Below are positions 28,072 through 38,581 of a stretch of DNA of 64,000 bases, piece by piece. Numbering within the stretch: position 1 is the first letter of the stretch; each line of letters opens with the position of its first letter. Both the position numbers and the translations under genes were made by a program. Under the pieces are notes generated by a model. That model worked only from the letters and a program-made list of their open reading frames with translations. It was not told where the DNA came from and made no database searches. The stretch is from the NCBI GenBank assembly GCA_021234155.1, contig JAJEKV010000064.1, forward strand, positions 4,836,001 to 4,900,000, read 5' to 3'. This stretch comes from Isoetes taiwanensis (Eukaryota; Streptophyta; Lycopodiopsida; Isoetales; Isoetaceae).

Positions 28072-28719
28072 GTGTCTTGTGTTAGCTCTCTAATCCCTTC
28101 CATACCATACAACCCCATGGCCACTTCTGTAGCCCCTTGCCCAGACCCCCATTTTGAGGGAGATATTCCCCAGCCCCAGCCCCAGCCCACCTGGGAGAAC
28201 CAGGGGGAGGGACCACCGCGAAAATGGCCCCGATCGGATAACAAGGACAAGGGAGAAACCTCTTCCATGAGGAAGGAGGCACGGGCGAAGGCCCAATCTA
28301 TGAGATCAACCCGGGAGACGGATGAAGGCTGCTCAAGCCCGACAATGCACCAAACGCAGGCGCAGACGAGGGCCATGAAACAAATGGATGAACGAATTGA
28401 GAGCAACAGAACCCAGATTGCAGGACTGGCAGAAGAGATACAATCTTCAGCATCCCACGTGCTCAAAAGACAATTGGCAGCGGAGAGGCAACGAATTGCA
28501 GAGATGGGGACCCACATGCAGCACTTAGAAGACGGGCTTCACTTGACACACTTTGAGAAGCAGGGCCTTGCTGACCTGCGAGCTCGTGTGTATTCCCTCC
28601 TCACCACCATAGAGACCATGGCATGCGCCAGGCAGGGTGTTGAGCAGGATACAACGGCGACTACCTCCCGATTCCAGTCAGAAGCTGAGGGGTCTGCCAC
28701 CATAATACGAAACGTCTGA
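28072..28719 (+). CDS. LINE ORF1-like coiled-coil protein
   Basis: An open frame of 215 residues. A Pro/Gln-rich start (PQPQPQP) is followed by a basic patch (RKWPRSDNKDK) and a long helical stretch from about residue 95 (MKQMDERIESNRTQIAGLAE and on) with coiled-coil spacing. No zinc knuckle or RRM is visible. It stands where ORF1 or the N-terminus of a single ORF would be, so an RNA-binding or trimerising role is likely but inferred. Confidence 0.5.
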   Translation: MSCVSSLIPSIPYNPMATSVAPCPDPHFEGDIPQPQPQPTWENQGEGPPRKWPRSDNKDKGETSSMRKEARAKAQSMRSTRETDEGCSSPTMHQTQAQTRAMKQMDERIESNRTQIAGLAEEIQSSASHVLKRQLAAERQRIAEMGTHMQHLEDGLHLTHFEKQGLADLRARVYSLLTTIETMACARQGVEQDTTATTSRFQSEAEGSATIIRNV

Positions 28720-28798
28720 GCCGCCTTCGCAGCCAGCCAGGCAGAGCTAAGAACCCTACAGAGAAGGGCTGAGACACAAGATCTACTATCATGCAACC

Positions 28799-30598
28799 TT
28801 GGGGCACTCAATCTCGCTGCACAAAACGGACAGGTACAATCGCTACTTGTGGGTGCGCGTACAGCATGACAGTGGCAGCCTCCTCTTCATAGCAACATGC
28901 TACTTTCCACATGTCGAGAGCAACTTTTATAACACTCATTCGGGTGTGGATAGATTGGAGCCCTATGTCGATCTATATGATGACATACAGCAGCACAAAC
29001 AGTTGGGCAAGGTTATGTTGTTTGGCGACTTTAATGCACGCACAGAAGCCGAGCAGGTCCCAAAACTTGAGCCCCTGGCAGAGGACGTCTTGCAGTTGAA
29101 CCCCGCAGAGGTAGCTTGGTCAAGAATATCTTCGCACTATGGCAGGTAGTTGTTGTTGCTGGGTAGTACCTTTGATCTGGTTATTTGTAATGGGTTGGCA
29201 CAATGGCCGTCTTCCAGCCGCTGCACTTGTAAACAGGAGATCCAAGGGGGCGGCTTCAGTGTGATGGATTACCTGCTGGTTGAAGAACATGATCTGCACC
29301 TAGTTACCCATTTTTCCATTGGAACAGACACTCGGGACGAGGAAGTGGACTCAAACCACCAGCCCTTGTTCGTGCATATACATTGGCAGGCTCCCCGTGC
29401 ATCTACTGCCTCAACACCCCGGGTGCCCCAGCTGCGCCTGGACTACGACCGTGCAGGGACCTATGCCCAACTGCTTGAGCATGATCTGGCGAGACTACTG
29501 CAACTCCCGATACTTCAACAACAATCTGTTCAGTTGACTCACCTACTTCTGACAGCTGCTGAGAGATGCTTTGGGAGAGGCCGCTCACGGAGAACCTCGG
29601 GCGCTGCCACCTTCCCCCGCAACAGATGGTTTGATGATGAGTGTCAGGAGCTCAAACGCGAACTCTGGCAAGTCACTGATCCCACCTCCCACCCATAGGC
29701 CATCAATCAATGTCGCTCCTTCCTCAAGAACAAGAAAGCCAGATACCTCGCAGAGCACCAGCAACAGATATCGGCATCCCAAGACATTCTGGAAAAGGGT
29801 ATTGAGCAAGACTGTACAGCCCACAGGGAACATCACCTCTGAGCAATGGGTACAGTACTTGCAATAGCTTTACGACCCACTCGGAGGCCGGGCACTAGTC
29901 CCCCCACAGATAGGCATGGCTCTGGTCATCACAGAGGGGGATGTCATCATGGGCCTACATTGCCTAGCTAATGGGAAGGCAGCAGATTTAGATGGCATGC
30001 AGGCAGAACTTCTGAAGTGGGCTGGGCCTCCACTGGTGCCTGTCCTCGCGGCATTATTCAATAAAGCATTGCAAGAAGGCTTCTCTCCGAAGTGGACCAC
30101 TAGTAGAGTTGTGCCCATATACAAGGCAGAGGACCCTCAATGCCCAGCCAACTATCGTACTATTATAGTCAGCTCTCTCTTTGCAATTGACTGGCATCCT
30201 TGAGCAGCGGCTGACAATATGGGCAGAGGAGGCAGATGTGCGAGCTCTCACATAAGCAGGCTTTCGGCCCAGGCATTCCACCGTTGATCATATCTTCACT
30301 CTGCGCACACTGATTGAAGATAGCAGGAATCATCGACAAAACCTGTACTGTTGTTTCGTGGATTTTGCAAAAGCTTTTGACACAGTGCCCCGGGACAAGT
30401 TATAGGACAGACTGCGGCAGCTGGGGACCCCCATTGACTTGCAGAATGTAATATAGGTAATCAGTAATATTGGAGTGCGTCAGGGTTGCCCCCTCTCCCC
30501 CACACTCTTTGGCATATACATTGATCAGCTGGAAGATTGGCTCTCTGAGCATGGAGGTGTGGGCGGTGTGACGTCCCCTACTCATATACAGTGCACTC
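28799..30598 (+). pseudogene. LINE endonuclease and reverse transcriptase
   Basis: The endonuclease core includes FGDFNART and later VMDYLLV. The RT includes GKAADLDGMQAELLKW (finger region), then FRPRHSTVDHIF, then CFVDFAKAFDTVPRDKL with the first catalytic Asp, then GVRQGCPLSPTLFGIYIDQL. The frame with the second pair of catalytic Asp is not present before the truncation. The frame is interrupted repeatedly, so no activity is expected. Confidence 0.8.
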
Positions 30599-31338
30599 AC
30601 CGTATACAAACAGGAGTTTTTCCTCCGCAGGTTGAATTTCTGAGTGCGACTCATGTTGCTTGGGCTTTGCTTCATTCCGAGGTGCCTCTATTGTGCCTGG
30701 AAGTGTGGTCATCTCCATTGCATCTACCATAGCTCCTTCTGGTCGCCTTTGCATGATTTGTACCTGCTGGCTAGGTCGTCTCCTTCGTCCTTTGGGTCCT
30801 ATCCATTCGATCCTTTGGTTTCTAGGTGTTTTTGGGTCCGGAATTCTCTCCTCCTTGATCTTGCCCCTAATGCTGATATAGGCCTTCAAGTTGGAGATGT
30901 TCCTCATGGTCTCCTATTTTTTGGAACCGATGAAAGTTCTCCTGCTGGTGCAAGGGAGCTGGAAACTCGTCCTGGTCAGCCTTAGGTGCTTTGTGGTTGC
31001 CTAGCTTGGTTGCTCCTTTTGTTGACGTTGCATGACATTCGCTTGAGCTGCTGGGCTGCAAGGTCGTGGTGGTCTTCCCTCCGGTTTCTATACGCTCCTG
31101 TGTCGCCATCACTTCTCTCCTCGACGGAAGATTATGCCCTCTGGCTCTAGCTCGTGATGCTAACGTGGCATCGATGTCTAACGTCTTCCTGCACCTGTAT
31201 TTTGCTGCCTTGCGTTCTTCCATTTACAACTCATGTGCGTCGAGTTGGTGAAGTCGTCGAGATCCTCTTTCTGATGTGAGCTCGTGGACGTGGTAGCCGG
31301 GAGGTTGACATCTAGAAGATTCTTGACGCCGTTGGTTA
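30599..31338 (-). other. Retroelement-like minus-strand relic interrupted by the gypsy element
   Basis: The minus strand has charged low-complexity frames (30578-30907 and 30867-31223, rich in Arg, Glu and Gln) of a Gag-like type but no diagnostic motif. Similar minus-strand coding texture resumes just after the gypsy element at 44046-44330 (QPIFNLHQMGRIFG). The gypsy element may therefore have landed inside an older element. This is inference. Confidence 0.3.
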
Positions 31339-31915
31339 TGTTGGTCCTGTGCCTTCTGGTACAGGACGGACCAAGTCAAGGCCAAGGATCCACAGTCAGG
31401 CACGGGTCAGTCGTCAAAGGCCCAGCAGAAGACCAAGCAGCAGACCACACAGTCAAAGCCTGCGTCTGCTACCAAGAGGCGCCGCTCAGACAAGTGATGG
31501 CCCTCACCGCCTGCGTCAGCGTCAGCGTGATTCCAGGCACTTCAAGAGGCACCGCCAGCATTCCTGCAAATCAGGCCTCCTTCCAGGAGTCGGCACCGAA
31601 ATCAGTCAGAGTGTCTATATTGGGCCAAGGCCATTGTACTATATATATGAGTAGAGCTAGCACATGAGTTCTTAGATGAGTTTTGAGTCTTGTCTCATAT
31701 CAGTTTTCTCTCGATTGCGAGAGCTCATGTATCTTCATTGACATCAAGGAAGTTATTCTCATTTTGTGATCTCATTGTTCTCTTTTGTTCTGTTCTCTCT
31801 TTCTTGTTCTTTTCTTGCAAATCCCGCGTGACATAGTCCCCGGATTCTCCTGTCAAATCCAAGGGTCCTCACAAAGGGCTGTCTTGCAGGAGTTCCCGAA
31901 CCCAGACCTCAAACA
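31339..31915 (+). repeat. 5' LTR of the gypsy element
   Basis: Matches 43451-44045 almost throughout and starts TG and ends CA. The right copy has an extra block of about 18 bp near its start. Confidence 0.93.
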
Positions 31916-31956
31916 CTGTCGCCGCTGCCGCGTCTGCTTTTTCTTTTCCTTCCATC

Positions 31957-33647
31957 ATGTCGGCTCGAGGTTTCACTCCTGAAGAACTTCTTTGCCAAAC
32001 GGCGGCTCGACTGGAGCACCATCAATGACGCGAGGCTGTTAGGGATATGTATGACACTGCTTATGACATTGAGGGCGGTCGTATCCGCTCACGCGCTCAG
32101 TCGGCACCTCCTACCCCTCGTGCTCATTCTCGACCAAGGTCTCTCCCTGTGTGTCGTCATTGTTCCCAACCACAGTCTCCACAACATACCCCTGTTCAGC
32201 CCACGCCTCACTATTTCCAAACTCCTGACAACACCTATATCACTATTTCTTCAGGCCACACACCTCTCCCGTCACAACCATCTTCTCCTCCTGCTGGAAT
32301 GGGCTACCATCATGTCACCTTTGGCCCTTCCTATGTTCATGGCATTCCCACTTCTCCATCTTTTCAGCACGCTCTTCCTGTTTATCAAAACACGGATCTC
32401 AAGCCCAATGAGGATGGCTCTCAAGGCCCTTCCCCACCAGATGCTACTTTTTATGGACCACCGGGTTTTTCAGCCCCACCACCTTGCACTCAGTCTCAGA
32501 CAGTTCCACCTCTCTATGCTTCTGCCTATCCTCAACCAAATCCACCTGTCTATGCTCAAGTTCCGCCTTAATCCCCCACTCATAATTTGAAGCTGACTTA
32601 TCCCACTTTTGGCAACACTAAAGGCAAACCTCTGGATCAAAGTGCTTCGGCACACATGGAGGAATTTGAAGCCTTGGCCATTATGAACGGTCATGCGCAG
32701 CCACAACTCAAATTTCATATCTTTTCGACCACGCTCAGAGGCGCCCCTCATCAGTGGTTAATGGCCAATAAGAGTCACTGGAAACAAAGTTGGCAAGAAA
32801 TGAAAACTGCCTTTCTGTCTCATTATGGCACCACGGACGATGATCAGTTACTCCTCAAGCAACTCGATGACCTTCAACAAGAGCCCACGGAGTCTGCCCG
32901 GGATTTTGCGGACCGTCTTCACATTCTCGTCAGTAAACTCCAGGAGTACCCCACGCAAAGCCAGATCCTCGTCTGGTTTCTGCAGGGCCTTCCTCCTGCC
33001 ATTCGACTCATGACAGAATACCTGCGTCCCAAATCTTTGGAGCAGGCCATTGAATTGGTCAATCACTCGGTCAATGTTTCTTCTCGGGGTGTTGCTCTGT
33101 AGGAACTCCCTTTCATGCCCCCCGTTATGGTTCCTCAGAACTCTGTTCAACCTCAGCAAGCAAATCCACAACGCGCTCACATCTCCTGTGTAATCATGCC
33201 ACGGAAGAATGCACGCGATCTCATCCTACACCTTTTCGTAATAAAATGGTCTTTCAAGTCCAGACCACGCCTCAACAACAACCGTCATATCAGCCTCAGC
33301 AATATCCAGCTCAACAACCGCCGCAGTATCAACAACCGCAGCAGTATCAACAAACGCAGCCATCTCAGCAGTCACAGAGACAAGGCAACCGTCCTCCTTT
33401 TGATCCTTCCAAGGCTCAATGTTATCATTGTCATGAATGGGGTCACACCACCACGGCGTGTCCTCAACTGCCTCAAGTTCAAGTTCAACTTCCAGGTTCC
33501 AATCAACCGGCTTCTGTCCGTCTCACGGCTTATCAACTCTGGGTGGCCAACGGGAAACAGGGCCCTCGTCCTGTTTTGAGAAAGCCTCCTCGGCCGCCTC
33601 AACAACAGCGACCTCAGCAAGCCGCGTCTCCCGGGGGGTGCAACTAA
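31957..33647 (+). pseudogene. Gypsy Gag region (fossil)
   Basis: A Pro/Ser/Gln-rich N-terminal part is followed by the retrotransposon Gag core (residues reading WLMANKSHWKQSWQEMK and FADRLHILVSKLQEYP). A Gln-rich spacer and a zinc knuckle, CYHCHEWGHTTTACP, end it. Together these define a Ty3/gypsy capsid and nucleocapsid region. It is broken. The nested transposon sits at its 3' edge. Confidence 0.85.
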
Positions 33648-34247
33648 TGTAAGGTCTATATGGCATGTGCGTGCACAGGGTTAAAGAAAAAGGCCCTTAT
33701 ACGGTTAAAAAACTAGAAAAAAATCCCCTTATACGGAATTTTTTAGAAACTCTAGATATACCCCCTACCATATATGTACGATGAGTTCTATAAATTCCTT
33801 CAAACCCCCTACCATATTTGTACAATGAATTTTCTAAATTCAACCAAACCCTTACCATATTTTTATAATCAGTTTCATAAATTTAGACATGCCTCATATA
33901 TAAGCCGATACAAGCCCGTCCACAAGTGCCCTCAATCAAATTGTGTAGGGGTTGTGTATATAGTTGACTACTTGATTGACCGGGTTGAGTGTTAAGTAGG
34001 TTTAAGGTTTAACTCGGGCTTAACTTGGGGATGAAGGACAATCATAACCCTCGAGGTGAAGCATATCACGTGAACCATTGGCTTATTTATTGCCATGTGA
34101 ATTGGTCAGTTCTTGAACCTTAAGGGGAAAGTTAACACATGGTCTCACACATGGTCAAATAACTTATAGACAAAATAGAAAGTAGTCATTCGTGACACTC
34201 CAACACCAATTGCATCTATACATTTTTCTAATCCCATTGCAGTCAAT

Positions 34248-34961
34248 TACAAATACATGCTTACAACGGCCCTTTGCCACCTATTAAAAGGATTTAGTTA
34301 ATTATTTTCTAGTTCTTCTAAGGGTTGCACTTGGAATGTTTTTTCAAGATGGAATTTTCACATTTGAATAACAATGGTTTAATTGAACTATTAGTACTCA
34401 TAAGGGATTCAACTCGAAAATCCATGTGAATTGCTCCAGTATATAATGAGCAAGTAATTCTGGAAACCTTACCCAATGTTTGTTAGAAAAACCAAGCTTC
34501 AAACAATTCCTAAGCAATAAGTCTATTTTTAATTGGTGTTTGCAATATCAATGAACCACAAATGCGGTTTCAATTTAATAGGCTAAGGGCCATTGAAATT
34601 TTTTTGCAATACCTGGGGCGATAGCATTGAAGCTCGAACAAGTAGTGCACTATTCACCTACAAATACATGCCTACAACGGCCCTTTGCCACCCACTCTAA
34701 AAGGATTTAGTTATTTATTTTCTAGTTCTTCTAAGGTTTGCACTTGGAAGGAATGTTATTTCAAGATGGAATTTTCACATTAATAACAATGGTTTAATTG
34801 AATATCAGTACTCATAAGGGATTCAACTTAAAAATACATGTGAATTGCTCCAGTATATAATGAGCAAGTAATTCTGGAAACCTTACCCATGTAAACCCTA
34901 CCCATGTAATGTAATGGTTGCTAGAAAAACCAAGCTTCAAACAATTTCTAAGCAATAAGTT
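34248..34961. repeat. Direct repeat of about 280 bp inside the Pack-type element
   Basis: 34248-34520 and 34660-34961 are near copies in the same orientation (both begin ACAAATACATG and end with AAGCTTCAAACAATT.CTAAGCAATAAG). The second has an added CCCATGTAA tandem. The spacing is about 410 bp. Confidence 0.85.
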
Positions 34962-35039
34962 CTAAAATCCAGTTAACCTCTGCAGTTTTATTTAACCTCG
35001 TTGTTACAAACCTCATTGCTCTATCTGAGCTTTACATTC

Positions 35040-35810
35040 GTGACTCTAAACTGAGAGCACCCTTGTCTCCCGAACTAGGTGGACTGCAGAATTTGACAGT
35101 TCTTGATTTGTTGAACAATTCGTTCAATTCCCAACATGGCTTTCAAATTGCAGTACCCTTACTAAGGTAACACTGGCACACAACCATTTCCCAGACACTG
35201 TAATACCTGTTGAACTTTGTCACATGCAGAATTTGGAGTTATTGCCAACATGGTTTTCAAATTGCAGTACCCTTACTAAGGTAACACTGGCACACAACCA
35301 TTTCCCAGACACTGTAATAATACCTGTTGAACTTTGTCACATGCAGAATTTGGAGTTATTGTACATGGATTCAACTATGTTGAGTGGCCAAATACCGGGC
35401 TGCCTTGGAAACCTTACTAGCCTCAGATCTTTTATTGGGTGGCAACAAGTTGGCAGCTTTACCATTGGAGCTTGCCCAGCTGCAGAACTTTATACAATTT
35501 GCAATTGCATTTCAATGCCTTAAGCGGCAACATTCCACCTTGGTTTGGAAATCTCACTCTTCTTCAATATGTTGCCTTGGACAATAATAGTTTTACAGGA
35601 ACTTTGCCAGTTGAGCTTGGGCACCTAAACCGTTTGGTATTCTTCCAACTGTCTGCAACCACCTTGAGTGGCATGATCCTGGCTTCACTTGGAAACTGCT
35701 CATCACTTATACACTTCCCATTGCAGCACTTGATCCTTCTCCACTTGACCCTGCTCCGCTTGTTCCATCGCTGCTACTTGACACTATTGACCAACAAAAT
35801 AAGTTAAACA
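35040..35810 (+). pseudogene. Captured leucine-rich-repeat receptor fragment
   Basis: Plant-type 24-residue LRR units are visible in changing frames: LSGQIPGCLGNLTSLRSF, NIPPWFGNLTLLQYV and SFTGTLPVELGHLNRL. These match extracellular LRRs of receptor kinases. A stretch of about 100 bp is duplicated in tandem (about 35142-35242 and 35249-35352). No signal peptide, membrane segment or kinase is present. The fragment is a passenger in the TIR element. Confidence 0.8.
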
Positions 35811-35869
35811 TTGAACATAAATGAAGATCAGGCCTTTAAAGCAGTGCCTAAGCTGAAAAACCTTACCTC

Positions 35870-36015
35870 GTGGCATGAAAGTAAACAACGATTTCTGATT
35901 TGCCTCTAGAGTGGAGAACTTAGATGGGCGACCAGGTTTCTTTCTATTGTCTTCATATTTCTTAACATGAGCTTGGGATGTAATATGTTCTCTCATTGAT
36001 ACTTTGATATCACCT
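35870..36015 (-). pseudogene. Captured exon of a zinc-finger-like protein
   Basis: The minus-strand exon has an acceptor near 36014 and a donor near 35868. It encodes GDIKVSMREHITSQAHVKKY followed by a Lys/Arg-rich KKPGRPSKF. The His spacing suggests the end of a zinc finger next to an AT-hook-like GRP motif. Upstream Cys residues are not included. Confidence 0.45.
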
Positions 36016-36057
36016 GTAAAAAGACAAATGTTCGTATTAGGTCCACAAAGCTAGAAA

Positions 36058-36500
36058 TTATTGCTCATGAATAAGTCTGCCCTGATCTATTGCTCCAATG
36101 CTTGAACATGCTTTCAAAACGCTCAAAAATGTTATCTCATTCGGCTGCATGCCTTCACACTGCAGCCTTTTAAAACTTTCCAAAGCTAAAAGGTCTTGTC
36201 CATGTTGCACGTGTGCTGCAATGACGGCGTTCCAAGTCACAATGTTTGGCTTTAAACCTTCCTTCTGCATTTCCTCAAAACAATTCATCACTGAAAATGG
36301 TATTGACAAGCTACAAAGCGTTCCAGCCCTGTCAGACATACATTGCTTTGGGATGACACCACATTCCAATTTTCTATCCTTTGGAAGACTGCGAATGCAT
36401 CATCCAGACTCCCGCATTTTAAATACATGTCAATTAAAGAGTTCCCCAAGACATTATCTGATTGAAGGGGTTATGAACAAGACAAGGTTGCATTGATAAA
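36058..36500 (-). pseudogene. Captured PPR protein fragment 1
   Basis: Pentatricopeptide repeats read on the minus strand: CFEEMQKEGLKPNIVTWNAV, then FKRLQCEGMQPNEITFLSV, then LKACSSIGAIDQGRLIHEQ. This is the style of plant organelle RNA-editing factors (PLS class) abundant in ferns and lycophytes. Only about three repeats are present. Confidence 0.85.
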
Positions 36501-36684
36501 GAATTTAAGGACATCCGACTATGTTTCAACTGGAAAGCTATGAAGCAGACCTGCATGACTAGCAGACCTGCATGACTAGATGCAAAAAGAAGATCCACAT
36601 TTACCATATATATTCACAAGTGCAGTCCCAACATTCAGCTACTCTGATTCAAAACCACAGCTTCGCACTTGAGTATGTATTTCT

Positions 36685-36927
36685 TCACCAAATCAGGTAT
36701 GTATGCAAGCAAAGAGCCATCTGGGGAAAAGGCTGGAAAATATCCACTTGATCTAACAACAGATAGCCTAGGAAGTGGTGAAACAAGCTGTGGGGAGAAA
36801 TTTTTCTAGTAACTTCAATAAAAGATTTAGAAGTTAAATCATAAACCTCAATATGTCTGTACTCACCTGTTCTTCTTGTAGCCACTACCAACCACTTGCC
36901 ATCAGCACAGGCAGCAGGAGTAAACAC
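36685..36927 (-). pseudogene. Captured TolB-like beta-propeller fragment
   Basis: The minus-strand frame has ADGKWLVVATRRTGEYRHIE and VYDLTSKSFIEVT, which recall plant TolB/DPP6-N-like propeller proteins. The frame then degenerates. It is a passenger fragment. Confidence 0.5.
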
Positions 36928-37219
36928 ATGGATTCCAGGAGGTGTTATCCTTACAATCTTTAACCTTTTTTCTTCATAGAAACCTCCAAGGAACGTGGGC
37001 TTTCAACAAAGAAATTGAGGTGTTCTCAACAATAGTGGATATGAATTCGTCTCCCATAGTTCAACTATTAGGCCTGTTAATGGTAAAACAGATAGAAGAG
37101 AAGATGCCTTGTTCTTGAACTCATGACTAATAATCTTAGTGCCATTATAGAAAGCAAAAAACTAAAGCCTCTTTCAAAGACTGTAGACACCCTACTACAA
37201 ATTGCAAAAGCTATGAAGC

Positions 37220-37523
37220 AGACCTGCATGACTAGCAAACCTGCATGACTAGATGCAAAAAGAAGATCCACATTTACCATACATATTCACAAGTGCAGTC
37301 CCAACATTCAGCTACTCTGATTCAAAACCACAGGCCAATATTTGAGTATGTATTTCTTCACCACTTTGCAAGGCTGCAAGGCTGCAAGGCTAGAGCAATC
37401 CAAAAACCCCTCCAATCGTTCTGGCCAGCTCGGTAACATGCATTTCTTGAAATAATTGAAAGCATTCTTTGCCACAGTCATTTTGTGCATAGGCAGCCAT
37501 GATGGCATTGTATGCAGATACAT
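37220..37523 (-). pseudogene. Captured PPR protein fragment 2, with local duplication
   Basis: Minus-strand text CSSLAALQPCKVVKKYI and NVGTALVNMYGKCG is typical PPR. A stretch of about 130 bp at 37205-37345 is a near copy of 36547-36690, so part of the PPR piece was duplicated inside the element. Confidence 0.7.
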
Positions 37524-38470
37524 TCTTGGAACAAATATTATCGAATACCATACATGTTTACAAGGGCAGTCTTAACAACAACATCTGTATCAAATGGACT
37601 ATCTAAGCTAGCATGAATACACATTGGCCATTTGACAGGATTATGAGAAATGCTGGCCTGCCGCAGAGACTTCTTCCAGCCAGCAATATATATATAAATT
37701 CTTAGCAAACAAGAAATCTAAAACTCAGAAAGTTTTGGCACATCAGCCATTAAAACTCCAACAACAAATTATATGGAACCTGTCTTAAAAGTTAATGAAT
37801 TACAACATGAGAAAAGAGTTATCTAAGCTCCAGAAACAAGGTATTTGGGAATGAGAGAAAGAGATACAACATATAAAGTATCATGCTTCATATAAAAAGA
37901 GAGAAAGAGAGGGTTTACCACTTGGTGGAAAGAGTTTTAAACCCCTTGAGCAAATGTCACAGGTGATGAGGATCTTCTTGAGCTTGCTGTCGTCTCCAAC
38001 AGATGGGGTGTATAGCGAGAATGAAGTGCCATTTTCCATTGACCATTTTCCATTGACCAAGAAAAAAAAGTTTTTGCCCTTCAAGGTATCTAACTCATCT
38101 ACTTCTATCTCTCTTCGAAGGCCAGTACCTGGAAGAAGTGAATACTGCCAAACCCCTGCCAAACCAAATGACCGGAATACTGCAACTGACCCGGCAACTG
38201 AATACTGCAACTTAATACCGGTGAATACTGCAACTGAGACCGGAAAAAGAGACTAATGCCAGATGTCCAAAAGCTCCCAGGAGCTCTCGAATGCCAGAAC
38301 CTCAGTGGTACTCCGGTGGTACTGCAGACCGCCCGAGATCGGGAGCCCCTCGAAGTTTACTCGACCAAAAAAAAAAAAAAAGCATACCCCTAACGTATAC
38401 AAAAATATTGGGGTAGACCATTGCATCCTACCCCCTAACGTACCTAGGCATTTTTCGACCCCTATGTCAT

Positions 38471-38488
38471 CCGTACGTATACGTACGG
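38471..38488. repeat. 18-bp perfect palindrome near the right TIR
   Basis: CCGTACGTATACGTACGG lies about 70 bp inside the right end of the Pack-type element. It may be a subterminal transposase site. Confidence 0.8.
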
Positions 38489-38581
38489 AAATACCTCAAA
38501 TTAAACCCCTTCCGTACACGCACGTATTTTATACGGTACCATTGTGTGCACCCCCCGGGCCGCGTCTACTTCCAATCCTAT

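Larger units (their letters stand above)
28072..30598 (+). mobile_element. LINE (non-LTR retrotransposon), broken and 3' truncated
   Basis: The order is an ORF1-like coiled-coil protein, the C-terminal half of an apurinic endonuclease, and a reverse transcriptase cut off after its middle. The GC content is higher than the flanks. The N-terminal half of the endonuclease is missing. Several in-frame stops and frame changes occur (after about 29149 and 29698, and near 30200, 30255, 30405 and 30453). The RT ends near 30598, before the FADD-type motif. The clade is uncertain (RTE- or Dualen-like). Confidence 0.8.
33630..38559. mobile_element. Pack-type TIR transposon with 8-bp target duplication, carrying host gene pieces
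   Basis: The ends are perfect 13-bp inverted repeats (CCCGGGGGGTGCA at 33630-33642; TGCACCCCCCGGG at 38547-38559). They are flanked by the identical 8 bp CCGCGTCT at 33622-33629 and 38560-38567. Eight-bp duplications fit hAT best, and Mutator makes nine. No transposase is seen. The inside holds fragments of at least four unrelated plant genes with introns and splice sites retained, so capture was at DNA level. Both ends also carry CCTTATACGG/TATACGG words. It inserted after the gypsy element did. Confidence 0.88.

Noticed and set aside
22124-28082. The two TCTATAGTGGTTT blocks as LTRs of one 5.9 kb element
   Set aside because: Similarity covers only about 60-70 bp and nothing retroelement-like lies between them. 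Dispersed repeats are more likely.
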